Of a stretch of 64,000 nucleotides of DNA, positions 54,510-64,000 are shown one piece after another. The position numbers were made by a program, and so were the translations under genes. The stretch's first letter is position 1; every line of letters starts with the position of its first letter. The stretch spans positions 54,746,205 through 54,810,204 of the forward strand of contig NC_089226.1 in the NCBI RefSeq assembly GCF_963924675.1, given 5' to 3'. The DNA is from Phocoena phocoena (taxonomy: Eukaryota > Chordata > Mammalia > Artiodactyla > Phocoenidae). The notes below the pieces were generated by a model, which saw nothing but the letters and a program-made list of their open reading frames with translations, was not told the origin of the DNA and ran no database searches.

Positions 54510-54579
54510 CTATAAGAAAAATTTTAACTTTTCAGAGATAGAACTGTCTTATAGAAGAAGGAGGGTTGGCGTAATGCTC

Positions 54580-54745
54580 AGCCTTATTTTATACCTGTGT
54601 TGTCTTGGACATGTCACTTTATCTTAGTCTCATTTCCTCATCTGTTAAGTGGCTTATAATATCTCTCATGTTTACATCACAGGGTTGTCATGACACTCAA
54701 ATGAGATCCTGTCTGTGAATATGTGTATAAATTGTGAAGTACTAC
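54580..54745 (+). mobile_element. MIR-like SINE
   Basis: 'gtcttggacatgtcacttta', 'catttcctcatctgttaagt' and 'acagggttgtcatgacactc' follow the MIR order in sense. Confidence 0.7.
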
Positions 54746-55334
54746 ACTATGCAAGGTGGTGGGGTTGTTATAATATATAAATATATATGTAACTATCTAT
54801 AAAAATTTGTATTAATGTCACAGCAAGGATATCTGAAATTCTTTTTGATAACTTCTCTTTTGAGGGCCCCCAACTATGCCAGTCTTAGTAAGATTGTTGG
54901 CTAAAAAGTTTGGACTTGATTGTACTGGACACAGATCCTGTGATACCCCTAGTCCTTTGACCAGTATTTTGGGGGTAACTGCTGAAACCTATGTGAAGCA
55001 CTTTCATGGAAAAATAAGGAACTTGGACGATCTCAGTATTTCCTGCTTACAGATTATATTTCTTGTCCATAATAAAATATAGAGTTAAACAAGCCAGCTG
55101 TTAGTGATTTTATTTTTGAATTCACATTTTAAAGCCTTGTTTTGATTTGTGGATATATTAAAATTCAGAACAATCCAATCATTCATCAGATTCCTTCATT
55201 CAGCGTGTACTGAGCATCTACAGTGTGCTGTGTGTGTGTGAGGGGATGTTTTAGAGGAATAATTCAATGATATGTTGTCATCTGAGTAGGCAGTTAGAAA
55301 AGTAATCCTTAAAGCAGAGTCATTCAAATTTTTT
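54746..55334. other. INTS4 intron 8, nothing recognised
   Basis: TA-rich stretch at 54775-54793 and (TG) run at 55230-55240. The small open frame near 54876-55082 has no recognisable family. Confidence 0.4.
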
Positions 55335-55534
55335 TTTTTTTTTTTTTTTTTTGCAGTACGTGGGCCTCTCACTGTTGTGGCCTCTCCCGTCACGGAGCAC
55401 AGGCTCCAGACGCGCAGGCTCAGTGGCCATGGCTCATGGGCCGCGGCATGTGGGATCGTCCCAGACCGGAGCACGAACCCATGTCCCCTGCGTCGGCAGG
55501 CGGACTCTCAACCACTGCACCACCAGGGAAGCCC
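55335..55534 (-). mobile_element. Medium CHR-type SINE, - strand
   Basis: Poly(T), GCAGTACGTGGGCCTCTCAC, right end ccaccagggaagcccc. A 10-bp target repeat (caaatttttt) lies on both sides. A deletion of about 18 bp precedes 'ccgcggcatg'. Confidence 0.93.
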
Positions 55535-56262
55535 CAAATTTTTTAGTTTTGTACCCCATAGAATCTAAAATTCATTTATGTAAAGCTGTATGAATAATGA
55601 ATCACAGTGGTGAATTGAAAAGATTTTCACTTAGATGACTATAATTTGACTCAAGTGCTTTATGTTATTTAAGTGATTTCAAATCCAAACAACTCTAAAT
55701 TACATGATTATATGATTATACTTCAAAAGTAATTAATAATCTAATCTTGCTAATAATAATAATTGTTACTATTTATAGAGTTCCTAGCCCACTAAGCTAG
55801 GCACTTTTAGTCATACATGCATACACATGCACATACACCCATTTCCTCATATACAGGCACACGTAAATATATGCCTGTACATACACTTATATACATACTG
55901 ACTTTTTGTTTATAATTATTTTAAACTCCTTGAGGTAGATATTATATTATTTATTTTATAAATAATAAAACTAAGGTTTAGAAAAGTATAATTTGTCCAA
56001 GGCCACATAGATAGTAAGTGATACTTCATGCTCTAAAGCCCATGTAGAATTCCTTCCTAGTGCGGGTCCAGTTATGTATTGGGAGCTGCAGTTATGCAGC
56101 TAAGGCCCTGCTGGTTTACTAGTTACTCTGTGCAAGCTAAGAGGTAAACTCCCCTGCTCCAATTCTTGAGTAGACAAATTCGTGATCAGGTAAACCATAT
56201 ATGGTCTTTAGACTACATATTCATCAATTCAGCAAACTCTGAGCATAATCTGTGCCTTCAAA
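55535..56262. other. INTS4 intron 8, MIR-like piece at about 55760-56045
   Basis: 'gcccactaagctaggcactt' and 'aactaaggtttagaaaagta' are MIR-like in antisense. The rest is unassigned. Confidence 0.4.
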
Positions 56263-56272
56263 AGAGTGGATA

Positions 56273-56490
56273 GGGCTTCCCTGGTGGCGCAGTGGTTGAG
56301 AGTCCACCTGCTGATGCAGGGGACGCGGGTTCGTGCCCCGGTCCGGGAAGATCCCACATGCCGCGGAGCGGCTGGGCCCGTGAGCCATGGCCGCTGAGCC
56401 TGTGCGTCTGGAGCCTGTGCTCCGCAACGGGAGAGGCCACAGCAGTGAGAGGCCCACGTACTGCAAAAACAAAAAAAAACAAAAAAACAG
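56273..56490 (+). mobile_element. Medium CHR-type SINE, + strand (first of a pair)
   Basis: GGGCTTCCCTGGTGGCGCAG head, GGGTTCGTGCCC, tail of (aaaac)-type. Preceded by agtggatag (56265-56273). Confidence 0.95.
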
Positions 56491-56504
56491 AAAAACTATT
56501 CTTT

Positions 56505-56712
56505 GGGCTTCCCTTGTGGCGCAGTGGTTGAGAGTCTGCCTTCCAATGCAGGGGACACGGGTTCGTGCCCCGGTCTGGGAGGATCCCACATGCCGCGGAG
56601 CAGCTGGGCCCGTGAGCCATGGCCGCTGAGCCTGCGCGTCCGCAGCCTGTGCTCCACAACGGGAGAGGCCACAACAGTGAGAGGCCCGTGTACCGCAAAA
56701 AAAAAAAAAAAA
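56505..56712 (+). mobile_element. Medium CHR-type SINE, + strand (second of a pair)
   Basis: GGGCTTCCCTTGTGGCGCAG head, poly(A) tail, then agtggatag (56713-56721). That repeat matches the flank before the first copy; no separate repeat is seen at the linker (aaaaactattcttt). Confidence 0.95.
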
Positions 56713-56721
56713 AGTGGATAG

Positions 56722-58324
56722 TCAGGTAGGTTGACATAGGAATCTGTCAATTACAATACCGGTACTCCTAGGAAAGAGCACCTAACACATGCACAGAAGG
56801 CTTCTTGGACGAGGTGTTTCTCAGTTGACTTTGAATGGTGAGTATGGGTTAGCTAGGTAAAGAAGTAGAGAAGGAGAAAATACGAGCAGAGATACATGAG
56901 TACACTATCATGCATGCTAATATCATACTAAACTACAATATCATGTTAAACTACAAGCAGTTTAGTACTTCTTGGTGTGGGGGATAATGTTAGATTTGAT
57001 GATGTGTGACAAGATTAAGCTTGGGAGGAACGTAGAAGCCAGGTTTTCAAGAACTTAGCTGAAATGATAAGGCTTTGGACTTAAGGCCATCTTGTACAGA
57101 AAGAATAGAGTCCATTCTCCTTGGCTTATAGCAGGATGAAAAATTTCAGATATGGGATGTATCAGAAAATTCAAAACCATGTAAAGGTTTGGTTTTCAGT
57201 TATCTGTAACTTCCCTGATGGAGCAAAGAAACTTGATTTTCAAGAATATAGCTCCATGGGACTATTTAGAATACAGTCACTACTTTGAAATTAATTATGG
57301 TAATTGGCATCCTATCTAGAATAGGGTCCTTAGTTTAATGATTTCTTTTTAAGATGTTAAATAATTTAAACCTTATTAGTAAGGCTCCGGAAGTCTTTGA
57401 CCTTAAAAATTATAACATTTTCAGACAGTTAGATTGTAGACTGTAGGTGTTTATGTTTGTAACTCTGCCCAGGGCTAGTCTTTCCCAGGGCAAATGTAGC
57501 TGTCCTAGTCAGTGGCAGTTTTATGTCTCACATAGTAGTCCATCTTTTTTTTTTTTGGTCTGCTCTTTTTCATCACCTAATGAATAGAGGCTAGGAGCTT
57601 AAAATTGAAATAGGCAAACAGTGCATAGACTTATGTTATTATACTAGTTGAGCAGTTTTTGTTCTGAGAGCAGGTTTGACGCACTTGTTTGTTAAATATC
57701 AGTTTTCTTAGTTTTATAGATTGTTAAGTAGGGGTAGTAGTACAGTTGGAGAGCTTTTACCTGAATATATGTGTCTTGGTCAAAGTATACAGGAATGTAG
57801 ATGTTTTTCTGATTGGTGAGATGCACTTTATGATGAACTCATTATCTTTTAGGTCCAGATTTCCTCCTTCTGTGCTTTCATAAATGGTGCCATCATTTAC
57901 CCAGAGGCATTTGAGAATTCTTTCTCTGTGTCTCGTATCCACTGAGTCATCAACTCTTATCAGTACTACCTTCTCGACATACCTTGAATCTATCCCTTCT
58001 CTATTTCCACTGTGCTTGTAACAGTTCAGATTTTACTATTTTTCAAGTGGATTATGCTGTAAGGTTCTTGCTATTTGTGGATTTAAAATGGAAAGTTTCA
58101 GCTATTCTTACATAACACTGGAAACTTGTTACAAATAATGATGTGCAATTTTTTGAGGCTAGGATCTGAATAGTACCCCCTCTTTGCTACTGTGTTGGGA
58201 GAGAGCTCAGTTGAAGGCTTTGGAGGAGGACGTTGAGACTGTGGGTTCCAGTAACTTACTGTGAAGTCATTAAAACTTTCATTCTTTGTAGAAAAACAAA
58301 GTGCCTGTTAAAAAGCCAACTGTT
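56722..58324. other. INTS4 intron 8, repeat-poor stretch
   Basis: 1.6 kb without a repeat I can name. Small open frames show no family resemblance. A T-run lies at 57546-57556. Confidence 0.45.
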
Positions 58325-58441
58325 GGGGACTTCCCTGGCAGTCCAGTGGTTAAGACACTGCACTTCTAATACAGGGGACACGGGTTCAGTCCCTGGTCGG
58401 GGAACTAAGACCCACATGGCTCATGGTGCGGCCAAAAAAAA
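58325..58441 (+). mobile_element. Short CHR-type SINE, + strand
   Basis: GGGGACTTCCCTGGCAGTCC head, GGGTTCAGTCCC, A-rich tail. Target repeat gccaactgtt / gacaactgtt. Confidence 0.9.
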
Positions 58442-58840
58442 GACAACTGTTAATGTTGGTGGTAAGACTAAAGAGAAAGTGAGGAGTTCTTAAAAATGTA
58501 TAGTTTTTATTCATACGACTGATGTTTTGCATTAAAAAAATGAATGTTAGATTTGGTATTGGCTCAGACCTATGTAACAAACTATATACCATGTAGAGAT
58601 AAGAAAAAGTGGTTTTGAAACTACTTAAGATGAATAGTACAATTGCCCTGCTAGAATTGTAGGAAAGGTGTTAACTTGGGTAAGAGTACTCCCAAAGAAC
58701 ATGTAACTTGATATGGAAAATGTGATTGGAGAAAAAGTCTGAGCCTGTATAAACATTTCCATATTTATTAACTTGGGAATTAGAGAAGATTTCCAATATA
58801 TTCCTTAAGAATGTCTAGGACGTGCTTTAAATAGCCTCCT
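58442..58840. other. INTS4 intron 8, nothing recognised
   Basis: No feature supported. Confidence 0.4.
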
Positions 58841-59545
58841 AACTTGTGTCTCTGCTTTGTTTTGGGTTCCTTCTGGTCCATTAGCCACATTGCTGCCAAG
58901 ATGATGTTTATGAGTATAAATCGGATTATGTTTCTCTCTTATTTGAAATGAGCAAGTTACTGAATCTCTCAGCCTCAATTTCTCGTAAAAAATAAATAAA
59001 TAAAAAGTGAGGATAATGCTCATTCTTCATGGGATTATTGGGAGGGATACATTTTTAAAATGCAAGTCTTTGTACATTACTGAGCTCATTAAATATTTAA
59101 TAGAAATTATCTATAGAGTTATTATTCATAAGGCAAACTCCTTACCATAGCAAACAAAGACCTTTATGACCTGCTTTCTACCGACACGTCTTGCCTCATT
59201 TTCGGTACCCCCGTCCTATATTCTGTTCATAGAAACACTTGATGTTTCCCACATGACATTTTCTTTATGCATTTAATTGTGATTTCCAGTTCCCCGGATA
59301 CACCTCTCTCTGCCTCCACCCCATACTGCTTTTCTTTAAGTTCCCATAGCACCCTTTATAAATGTATATTATAAAATTTCATACCATAATGCAGTAATCT
59401 CTTTACTTGTCAATTTCCCTCACTAGTGTGTGATTGTTGAGTGTAGAGTTGATGTCTTTTTATTTTTGTGTACCTGTTCCTGGTAACTCTAGGCATATAA
59501 TGGAATGGTTGCTAAGTATACATTTGTTTAATGAATGAATGGACA
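58841..59545 (+). mobile_element. L2 LINE 3' end, + strand, with a MIR-like insert
   Basis: 'cacattgctgccaagatgat', 'aaactccttaccatagcaaa' and 'cctttatgacctgctttcta', ending 'tttgtttaatgaatgaatgg'. A MIR-like segment (about 58940-59115, 'tctctcagcctcaatttctc') splits it. Confidence 0.7.
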
Positions 59546-59584
59546 AATGAATGGAAAGGATGGAATGAAAAGGGATGGAGAGGC

Positions 59585-59830
59585 AGTGGAGAGTAGTAGT
59601 TAAGGCAAAGGATTCTGGAGCCTGGGTTTATAGCCCAGCTCTGTAATTTACACTGTTTGTGACCTTGAATGAATTACTTCATCTTTTTGTGCCTTCTTTC
59701 CCTCTTATATAAAACGTGACTAATATTAGTATTTACTTCATAGGGTTGTAGTGAGTATTAAATGAATTAATGTATGTATAAAGCACTTAGAGCAGTGCAT
59801 GACACCTAGTAGCTCTATATAGGTGCTAGC
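59585..59830 (+). mobile_element. MIR SINE, nearly full length, + strand
   Basis: tRNA-like start 'gtagtagttaaggcaaagga', core 'gagcctgggtttatagccca', 'gtgaccttgaatgaattact' and a tail ending 'agtagctctatataggtgct'. Confidence 0.85.
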
Positions 59831-59908
59831 TGCTGCTGCTAGTGATTTTATTATTTTCCTGATGATTCAAAACCCATAGGGATCTTTACTATCAAGAATA
59901 ATGTTATC

Positions 59909-60146
59909 CAAATATCGTATATTAATGCACATATGTGGAACCTAGAAAAATGGTACAGATGAACTGGTTTGCAGGGCAGAAATTGAGACACAGATGTAGA
60001 GAACAAATGTATGGACACCAAGGGGGGAAAGTGGGGGTGATGGGGGTGTGATGAATTGGGCGATTGGGATTGACATGTATTCACTGATGTGTATAAAACT
60101 GATGACTAATAAGAACCTGCTGTATAAAAAAAAATTAAAATTAAAA
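59909..60146 (+). mobile_element. 5'-truncated L1 3' end, + strand
   Basis: 'gaactggtttgcagggcaga' and 'aagaacctgctgtataaaaa' are L1 3' UTR phrases, ending in an A-rich tail. A perfect 15-bp target duplication (aagaataatgttatc) lies at 59894-59908 and 60147-60161. Confidence 0.93.
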
Positions 60147-60255
60147 AAGAATAATGTTATCTTTATGCATTTAAGTTGGCGGCAAACTTTGAATTTGAAG
60201 ATATTGTTCAGATCTTAAAAGTTGTTTAATTGCTCTGGATTCTTCCTTTTTATAG

Positions 60256-60327
60256 GGCTCTATGGAGCAAGTCAGTTCTCATTTCTTGGAACAGACGCTT
60301 GACAAGAAGCTGATGTCAGATTTGAGG
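60256..60327 (+). CDS. INTS4: INTS4 coding exon 9 (residues 308-331)
   Basis: 24 codons, GSMEQVSSHFLEQTLDKKLM then SDLR. The acceptor is TTTTTATAG. The donor is read as AGG|GTAACT, because the next exon begins with another AGG codon and the conserved protein has RRKRT here. Phase 0 at both ends. Confidence 0.93.
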
Positions 60328-60747
60328 GTAACTTGAATTCTTTGTTGTTTAAACTGGGTTTCTGAAACCAAAATCAGTGTAGCTATATGCCAAGTTGTGT
60401 TGATTTAATTTTACAGCCCATGAATTTGTTAATTAGGATGACTAGATTACATTTTAATTTAAAATCTTAGTAAATTGAACCAAATTACAAGTTACTTTTA
60501 CAATTGTAAAAGTACTTGTACAATTACAAGAGGCAAGATTCACTTTCTATTTGTTAGAAACTACAAAGGTCTGGTCTTATTTTGTGACTCCTTTCAACAG
60601 CAGTTCTCATGGAAGAGTGAGTAAATCCTTTCTCTGAACAGTAACAGAATGCCCTTAAGCTTTGACTGCGATAGTTCTCTGACATAGTTGTCAAGAACAA
60701 ATATGAGTCTGAGAATATGATAGGAGCATTCATTGTCAGTATCTTTA
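60328..60747. other. INTS4 intron 9 start, contains a 22-bp palindrome
   Basis: Perfect palindrome at 60493-60514 (tacttttacaa / ttgtaaaagta). Otherwise unassigned. Confidence 0.5.
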
Positions 60748-60951
60748 TTTTTTATTTTTATTTTATATTTTTTTGCGGTACGCGGGCCTCTCACCGCCGT
60801 GGCCCCTCCCGTTGCGGAGCACAGGCTCCGGACGTGCAGGCTCAGTGGCCATGGCTCATGGGCCCAGCTGCTCCGCGGCATGTGGCACGAACCCGTGTCC
60901 CCTGCATCGGCAGGCGGACTCTCAACCACTGCGCCACCAGGGAAGCCCCTG
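60748..60951 (-). mobile_element. Medium CHR-type SINE, - strand
   Basis: (ttta)n tail, GCGGTACGCGGGCCTCTCAC, right end ccaccagggaagcccc. A deletion removes the 'gatcttcccggaccgggg' segment. Confidence 0.93.
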
Positions 60952-62067
60952 TAGTCTACTTTTTATATTTACCACTACCTCATATGCTTTTTTTTTTCAT
61001 ATTAACTTCATACTTACCATTTTTACTGATAGCATAGTATTCTGTCAAGTAGATGTGCCATCATTTTTTTAGCCCTTTATTATACATTTACAGTTTCTCC
61101 TTAATTTTTCCACTGTTATAAATCACATATAGAGAATCACCTTCATGGATATTAGATCTTTTCTTGTTTTGATTTATTCCATAAGATGAATTCTTGGGAA
61201 TGGTTGGGGAGTTAATATCTGTGCTTCATGAAACATTGCCACATGGCTTTCTTGAAGGACATTCCCTTCATTTGAGGTCAGTGATTGCTTAAGTGTTCTT
61301 TGTGTATACTGGGGTGGAAGTGCAAAGAAGGACACGCTCATGGTGAATGGTGAGGGATGGGTAATGCAAAGGTTTCTAAGACACTTCGCAAGGTACAAAC
61401 TTTACTTCTGCGTCTGACCCACATCCTTGTAGGCTCAGGTGCTATATTTCATCAGTGCCTTTGAGATGATCAGCCATGAGGATGTGGGCTCACACCAGGA
61501 AGGTTCACAGAGGCTGATATCAGCCAGTTTATTCATTTATGAAGGTAACTGTAACTGTCAAGTAGACTCAATATTTACTTACTTTAGCTGACTAGTATAT
61601 TCCCCCTTAGGCAATCTGTGAAGAAAGTAAATTTACTAGACCCTTGCTTGGTGAGCATAGTGTTGTCAAATAGAGGCTTACTTCTATGGGATGAAAAAAA
61701 TTATTTTCTAGGGCCAGTGTATTGTCTACCCAGGATGGTGCTTGGAAGGACACTGCCATTATTTACCTCTCTGGTTCTCCCTTTCCTGTGTTGCCATGGC
61801 AAACATAACCACCTGTCCAGTCAACATTCTTGTGCTATCTTTAATGAAGTTACTATCTTTAATAAGGTTACTATCAGCTATTGATGACCTGAGAACCTTG
61901 GTCTTAACTTCAAGTTGAATTTGCATTTCTCTGCTCTGATCTATTGAGTATTTTTTTTTTTAAATGTAACGCTCAGAGAGCAATCTTATTTCCTACTTTC
62001 TCATGTTCTTGGGGTGCAACTTAGTTCTCACGAATCTCTATCAAGTGGTAATTGTTGTCTTCTATAG
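60952..62067. other. INTS4 intron 9, nothing recognised
   Basis: No repeat, RNA or exon supported. A small tandem repeat of 'aatgaagttactatcttt' type occurs at about 61842-61873. Confidence 0.4.
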
Positions 62068-62242
62068 AGGAAACGCACTGCACATGAACGTGCCAAGGAA
62101 CTTTACACTTCAGGAGAGTTTTCCAGCGGCAGGAAGTGGGGAGATGATGCTCCCAAGGAAGAAGTAGATACAGGGGCTGTGAACTTGATCGAGTCAGGAG
62201 CTTGTGGAGCCTTTGTTCATGGATTGGAAGATGAAATGTATG
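62068..62242 (+). CDS. INTS4: INTS4 coding exon 10 (residues 332-389 plus one base), last exon in window
   Basis: 175 nt. The acceptor is TGTCTTCTATAG and the donor TATG|GTAAGA. Encodes RKRTAHERAKELYTSGEFSS and ends CGAFVHGLEDEMY. The basic start followed by a polar segment (GRKWGDDAPKEE) looks like a loop or insertion between HEAT repeats. The final residues begin the next repeat, whose continuation lies outside the window. Confidence 0.95.
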
Positions 62243-62274
62243 GTAAGAATGACTTCATAAAAATAACAGTGCCC

Positions 62275-62735
62275 ATTTACTGAGTGGCTGCTATGTATCT
62301 GGTATTGTACTGAGTGATATATACAGGTTGTCTCACTTAATCTTTATAGTCACTCAATGAAGTATCTACTATTATTTTAATTTTATAAACAGAAGAGGTT
62401 GAGGTTCACGTGGTATGGATCAGTGGTTAAGAGCATGGACTTCGGGTTCAGTCAATTTAGGTTCAAATTCTAGCATTTTTGTAAAACAAGGTTAATAGCA
62501 AGTGTTTCTGAATTGTTATAATGAAATGACATTACATATACATGACATGATACATAACCCAGTTATAGTAAGCACTTAATAAATGGTAGTAAAAATTGAT
62601 ATTTATACTGATAACAATTGTACTTTCTTATTAGTCACTCAGCTAGTAAGAGACAGAAGCAAGATTTAAACCCAGGTTAGTCTGACTAACTAATGACTAA
62701 TCAAGCCTTTATTTTGCCTTCATTTTTGAAAGATA
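62275..62735. mobile_element. MIR-like pieces
   Basis: 62275-62400 is MIR-like in antisense ('gtatctggtattgtactgag'), and 62405-62500 in sense ('agtggttaagagcatggact'). Diverged. Confidence 0.5.
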
Positions 62736-62739
62736 GTTT

Positions 62740-63990
62740 CACTGGGAATCAAATTCTAGATTAATAGTGGTTTATTTGTTTATTTTTTTGTCCTTTAAAC
62801 ATCTTGTTCCACAGTTTTTCAGTTTGCATTTTTCTGTTGAGAACTCTGCTGTCATTTTAAATCTTTGTTCTTCCGTACATAATGTATCTTTTTTTCTCTA
62901 GCTGCTTTTAAGCTTTTCTCTTTATCACTGGTTTTAAACGATCTAATTATAATATGCCTTGGTATAATTTTCTTCATGTTTCTTATACTTGGAGTTTGTT
63001 GAGCTTCTTGGATCTATGGGTTTGTGGTTTTTATTTGGAAAATCTTTGACTGTTATTTCTTTAAATATTTTTCTGGCCCCATGCTCCTTTGGGGACTCCC
63101 AATTACATATATATTAGGCTACTGAGGTTGTCCTGCAGCTCACAGATGCTCTATTCTTTTTTTTCCATGTAACCTTTTTTTCCTGCTCTATTCTTTTTTT
63201 TCCATGTAACCTTTTTTTCCTATTTGTTTCATTTTGGATAATGTTTATTGCTTTGTCTTGGAGTTCACTAATCTTTTCTTCTGCAGTGTCTAATCTGCTG
63301 TTAATTCCATCCAGTATATTTTTCATCTCAGACATTGTAGTTTTCATCCCTAGAAGTTTGATGAGAATTTGCATTTGTTTAGTATCTTCTGTATCGCTAC
63401 TTAATACGCTTAATCTTTTCTCTAGCTTTGTCAACAGAGAATGTATTTGCAGTAACTATCCTGATGTCCTTGTCTCCTAGCTCTGTTATTTGTGTGATTT
63501 CTGGGTTGGTTTTGATTGATTTTTCTCCTCATTATGGATTATGTTTTCCCGCTTCTATGCATGCCTGGTAATTTGGGATTGGATGTCAGACACTCTGAAT
63601 TTTACTTTATTGGGTGCTGAACATTGTTATATTCCTATGAGTATTCTTGAGCTTTGTTCTAGAATGCAGTTAGTTCAGGTCTTGTTTTTAAGCTTTGTTA
63701 GGTGGACCTAAGTAGCATTTAGTCTAGGGGTTATTTTTCATCACTAGTGAAACAAACTCTTCTGAAAAAACTATTGTTGACCATGTGTGAGCTTTGGAGA
63801 TTGTTCCCTCGAACCCTCTTGAGTGGTTCTTTCTCAGGCCTTGGATAGTTTCTTCACAGAACAGAACTTGCCTGAAGACTTGAGGAGGACCCTCTGCAGA
63901 CCTCCTAGGCTTGCTCTCTCTGTGCATGTCTTTCCTTTCTGGTACTTTGCCCTATGAACTCTAGTCACATTGGCCTTTCCAGACTTCCAG
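62740..63990 (-). mobile_element. Old L1 LINE 5'/ORF1 region, - strand
   Basis: 'ttgagcttcttggatctatg' (62999) and 'gggactcccaattacatata' (63093) are L1 5'-region text. The reverse frame at 63114-63434 carries the ORF1p coiled-coil signature MKNILDGINSRLDTAEEKIS. May continue past the window end. A 37-bp tandem duplication lies at 63148-63221. Confidence 0.75.
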
Positions 63991-64000
63991 CTCTGTCTTC

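Larger units (their letters stand above)
5209..64000 (+). other. INTS4: INTS4 gene, 5' part (exons 1-10 and introns), runs off the right edge
   Basis: Ten exons joined at GT-AG sites give one continuous frame of 1168 nt (389 codons plus one base) that I recognise as the N-terminal part of Integrator complex subunit 4, a protein of roughly 960 residues in mammals. INTS4 is nuclear and built largely of HEAT-type helical repeats; it binds the INTS9/INTS11 endonuclease pair and forms the Integrator cleavage module, which processes snRNA 3' ends and terminates paused RNA polymerase II transcripts (family knowledge). About 40 percent of the protein is encoded here. Exon phases are internally consistent: exons 1, 2, 4, 5, 6, 8 and 9 end in phase 0, exon 3 after one base, exon 7 after two, exon 10 after one. 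No exon carries a stop or frameshift, so the locus looks functional. The end of the gene is not in the window. Confidence 0.97.

Noticed and set aside
56258..56737. 159-aa open frame on the - strand
   Set aside because: SINE-pair translation, not a gene.
1..64000. CRISPR arrays, operons, phage or other prokaryotic systems
   Set aside because: No regularly spaced repeats, no dense prokaryotic coding and many mammalian retroelements; the direct repeats seen are retroposition target duplications.

Overview
The window is a piece of nuclear genome from a placental mammal, most likely a cetacean (or close relative such as hippopotamus). About 36 copies of tRNA-Glu-derived CHR-type SINEs, in short, medium and long forms, are scattered through 64 kb. 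No ruminant BovB or Bov-tA elements were recognised. The organism call is inference from repeat content only.

One protein-coding gene dominates: the 5' part of INTS4 (Integrator complex subunit 4) on the + strand. A TATA-less CpG island with ETS-like sites (about 4960-5310) leads into the start codon at 5209. Ten coding exons, all with GT-AG introns and consistent phase, were placed at 5209-5262, 10948-11142, 20632-20749, 26697-26803, 47138-47323, 47951-48001, 52364-52452, 53616-53736, 60256-60327 and 62068-62242. They give 389 complete codons plus one base, with no internal stop or frameshift; the remaining exons lie beyond the right edge. Intron 4 is the largest (20.3 kb) and is almost all repeat. 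INTS4 is a HEAT-repeat nuclear protein that joins INTS9/INTS11 in the Integrator cleavage module.

Two non-repeat retrocopies lie inside INTS4. Intron 6 holds a processed PPIA (cyclophilin A) copy in the sense direction, with a full-length open frame of 164 codons, 3' UTR and a 13-bp target-site duplication. Intron 2 holds a U6 snRNA pseudogene on the - strand.

Region by region: 1-4960 is upstream sequence with a MaLR LTR, two probable endogenous-retrovirus LTR-derived segments and four SINEs. Introns 1 and 2 carry antisense L1 pieces with nested SINEs. Intron 3 carries an unusual L1 fragment that keeps its 5' end, plus a Tigger DNA transposon. Intron 4 carries a three-layer nest (ancient repeat, SINE, 4.6-kb L1), a second pogo-type element and several more L1 pieces. 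Introns 5-10 carry SINEs, MIR and L2 elements, a MER20, a very small L1 insertion and another old L1. No operons, CRISPR arrays or bacterial/viral gene systems are present. I found no new biological system; the most interesting items are the intact PPIA retrocopy and several informative retrotransposition structures.
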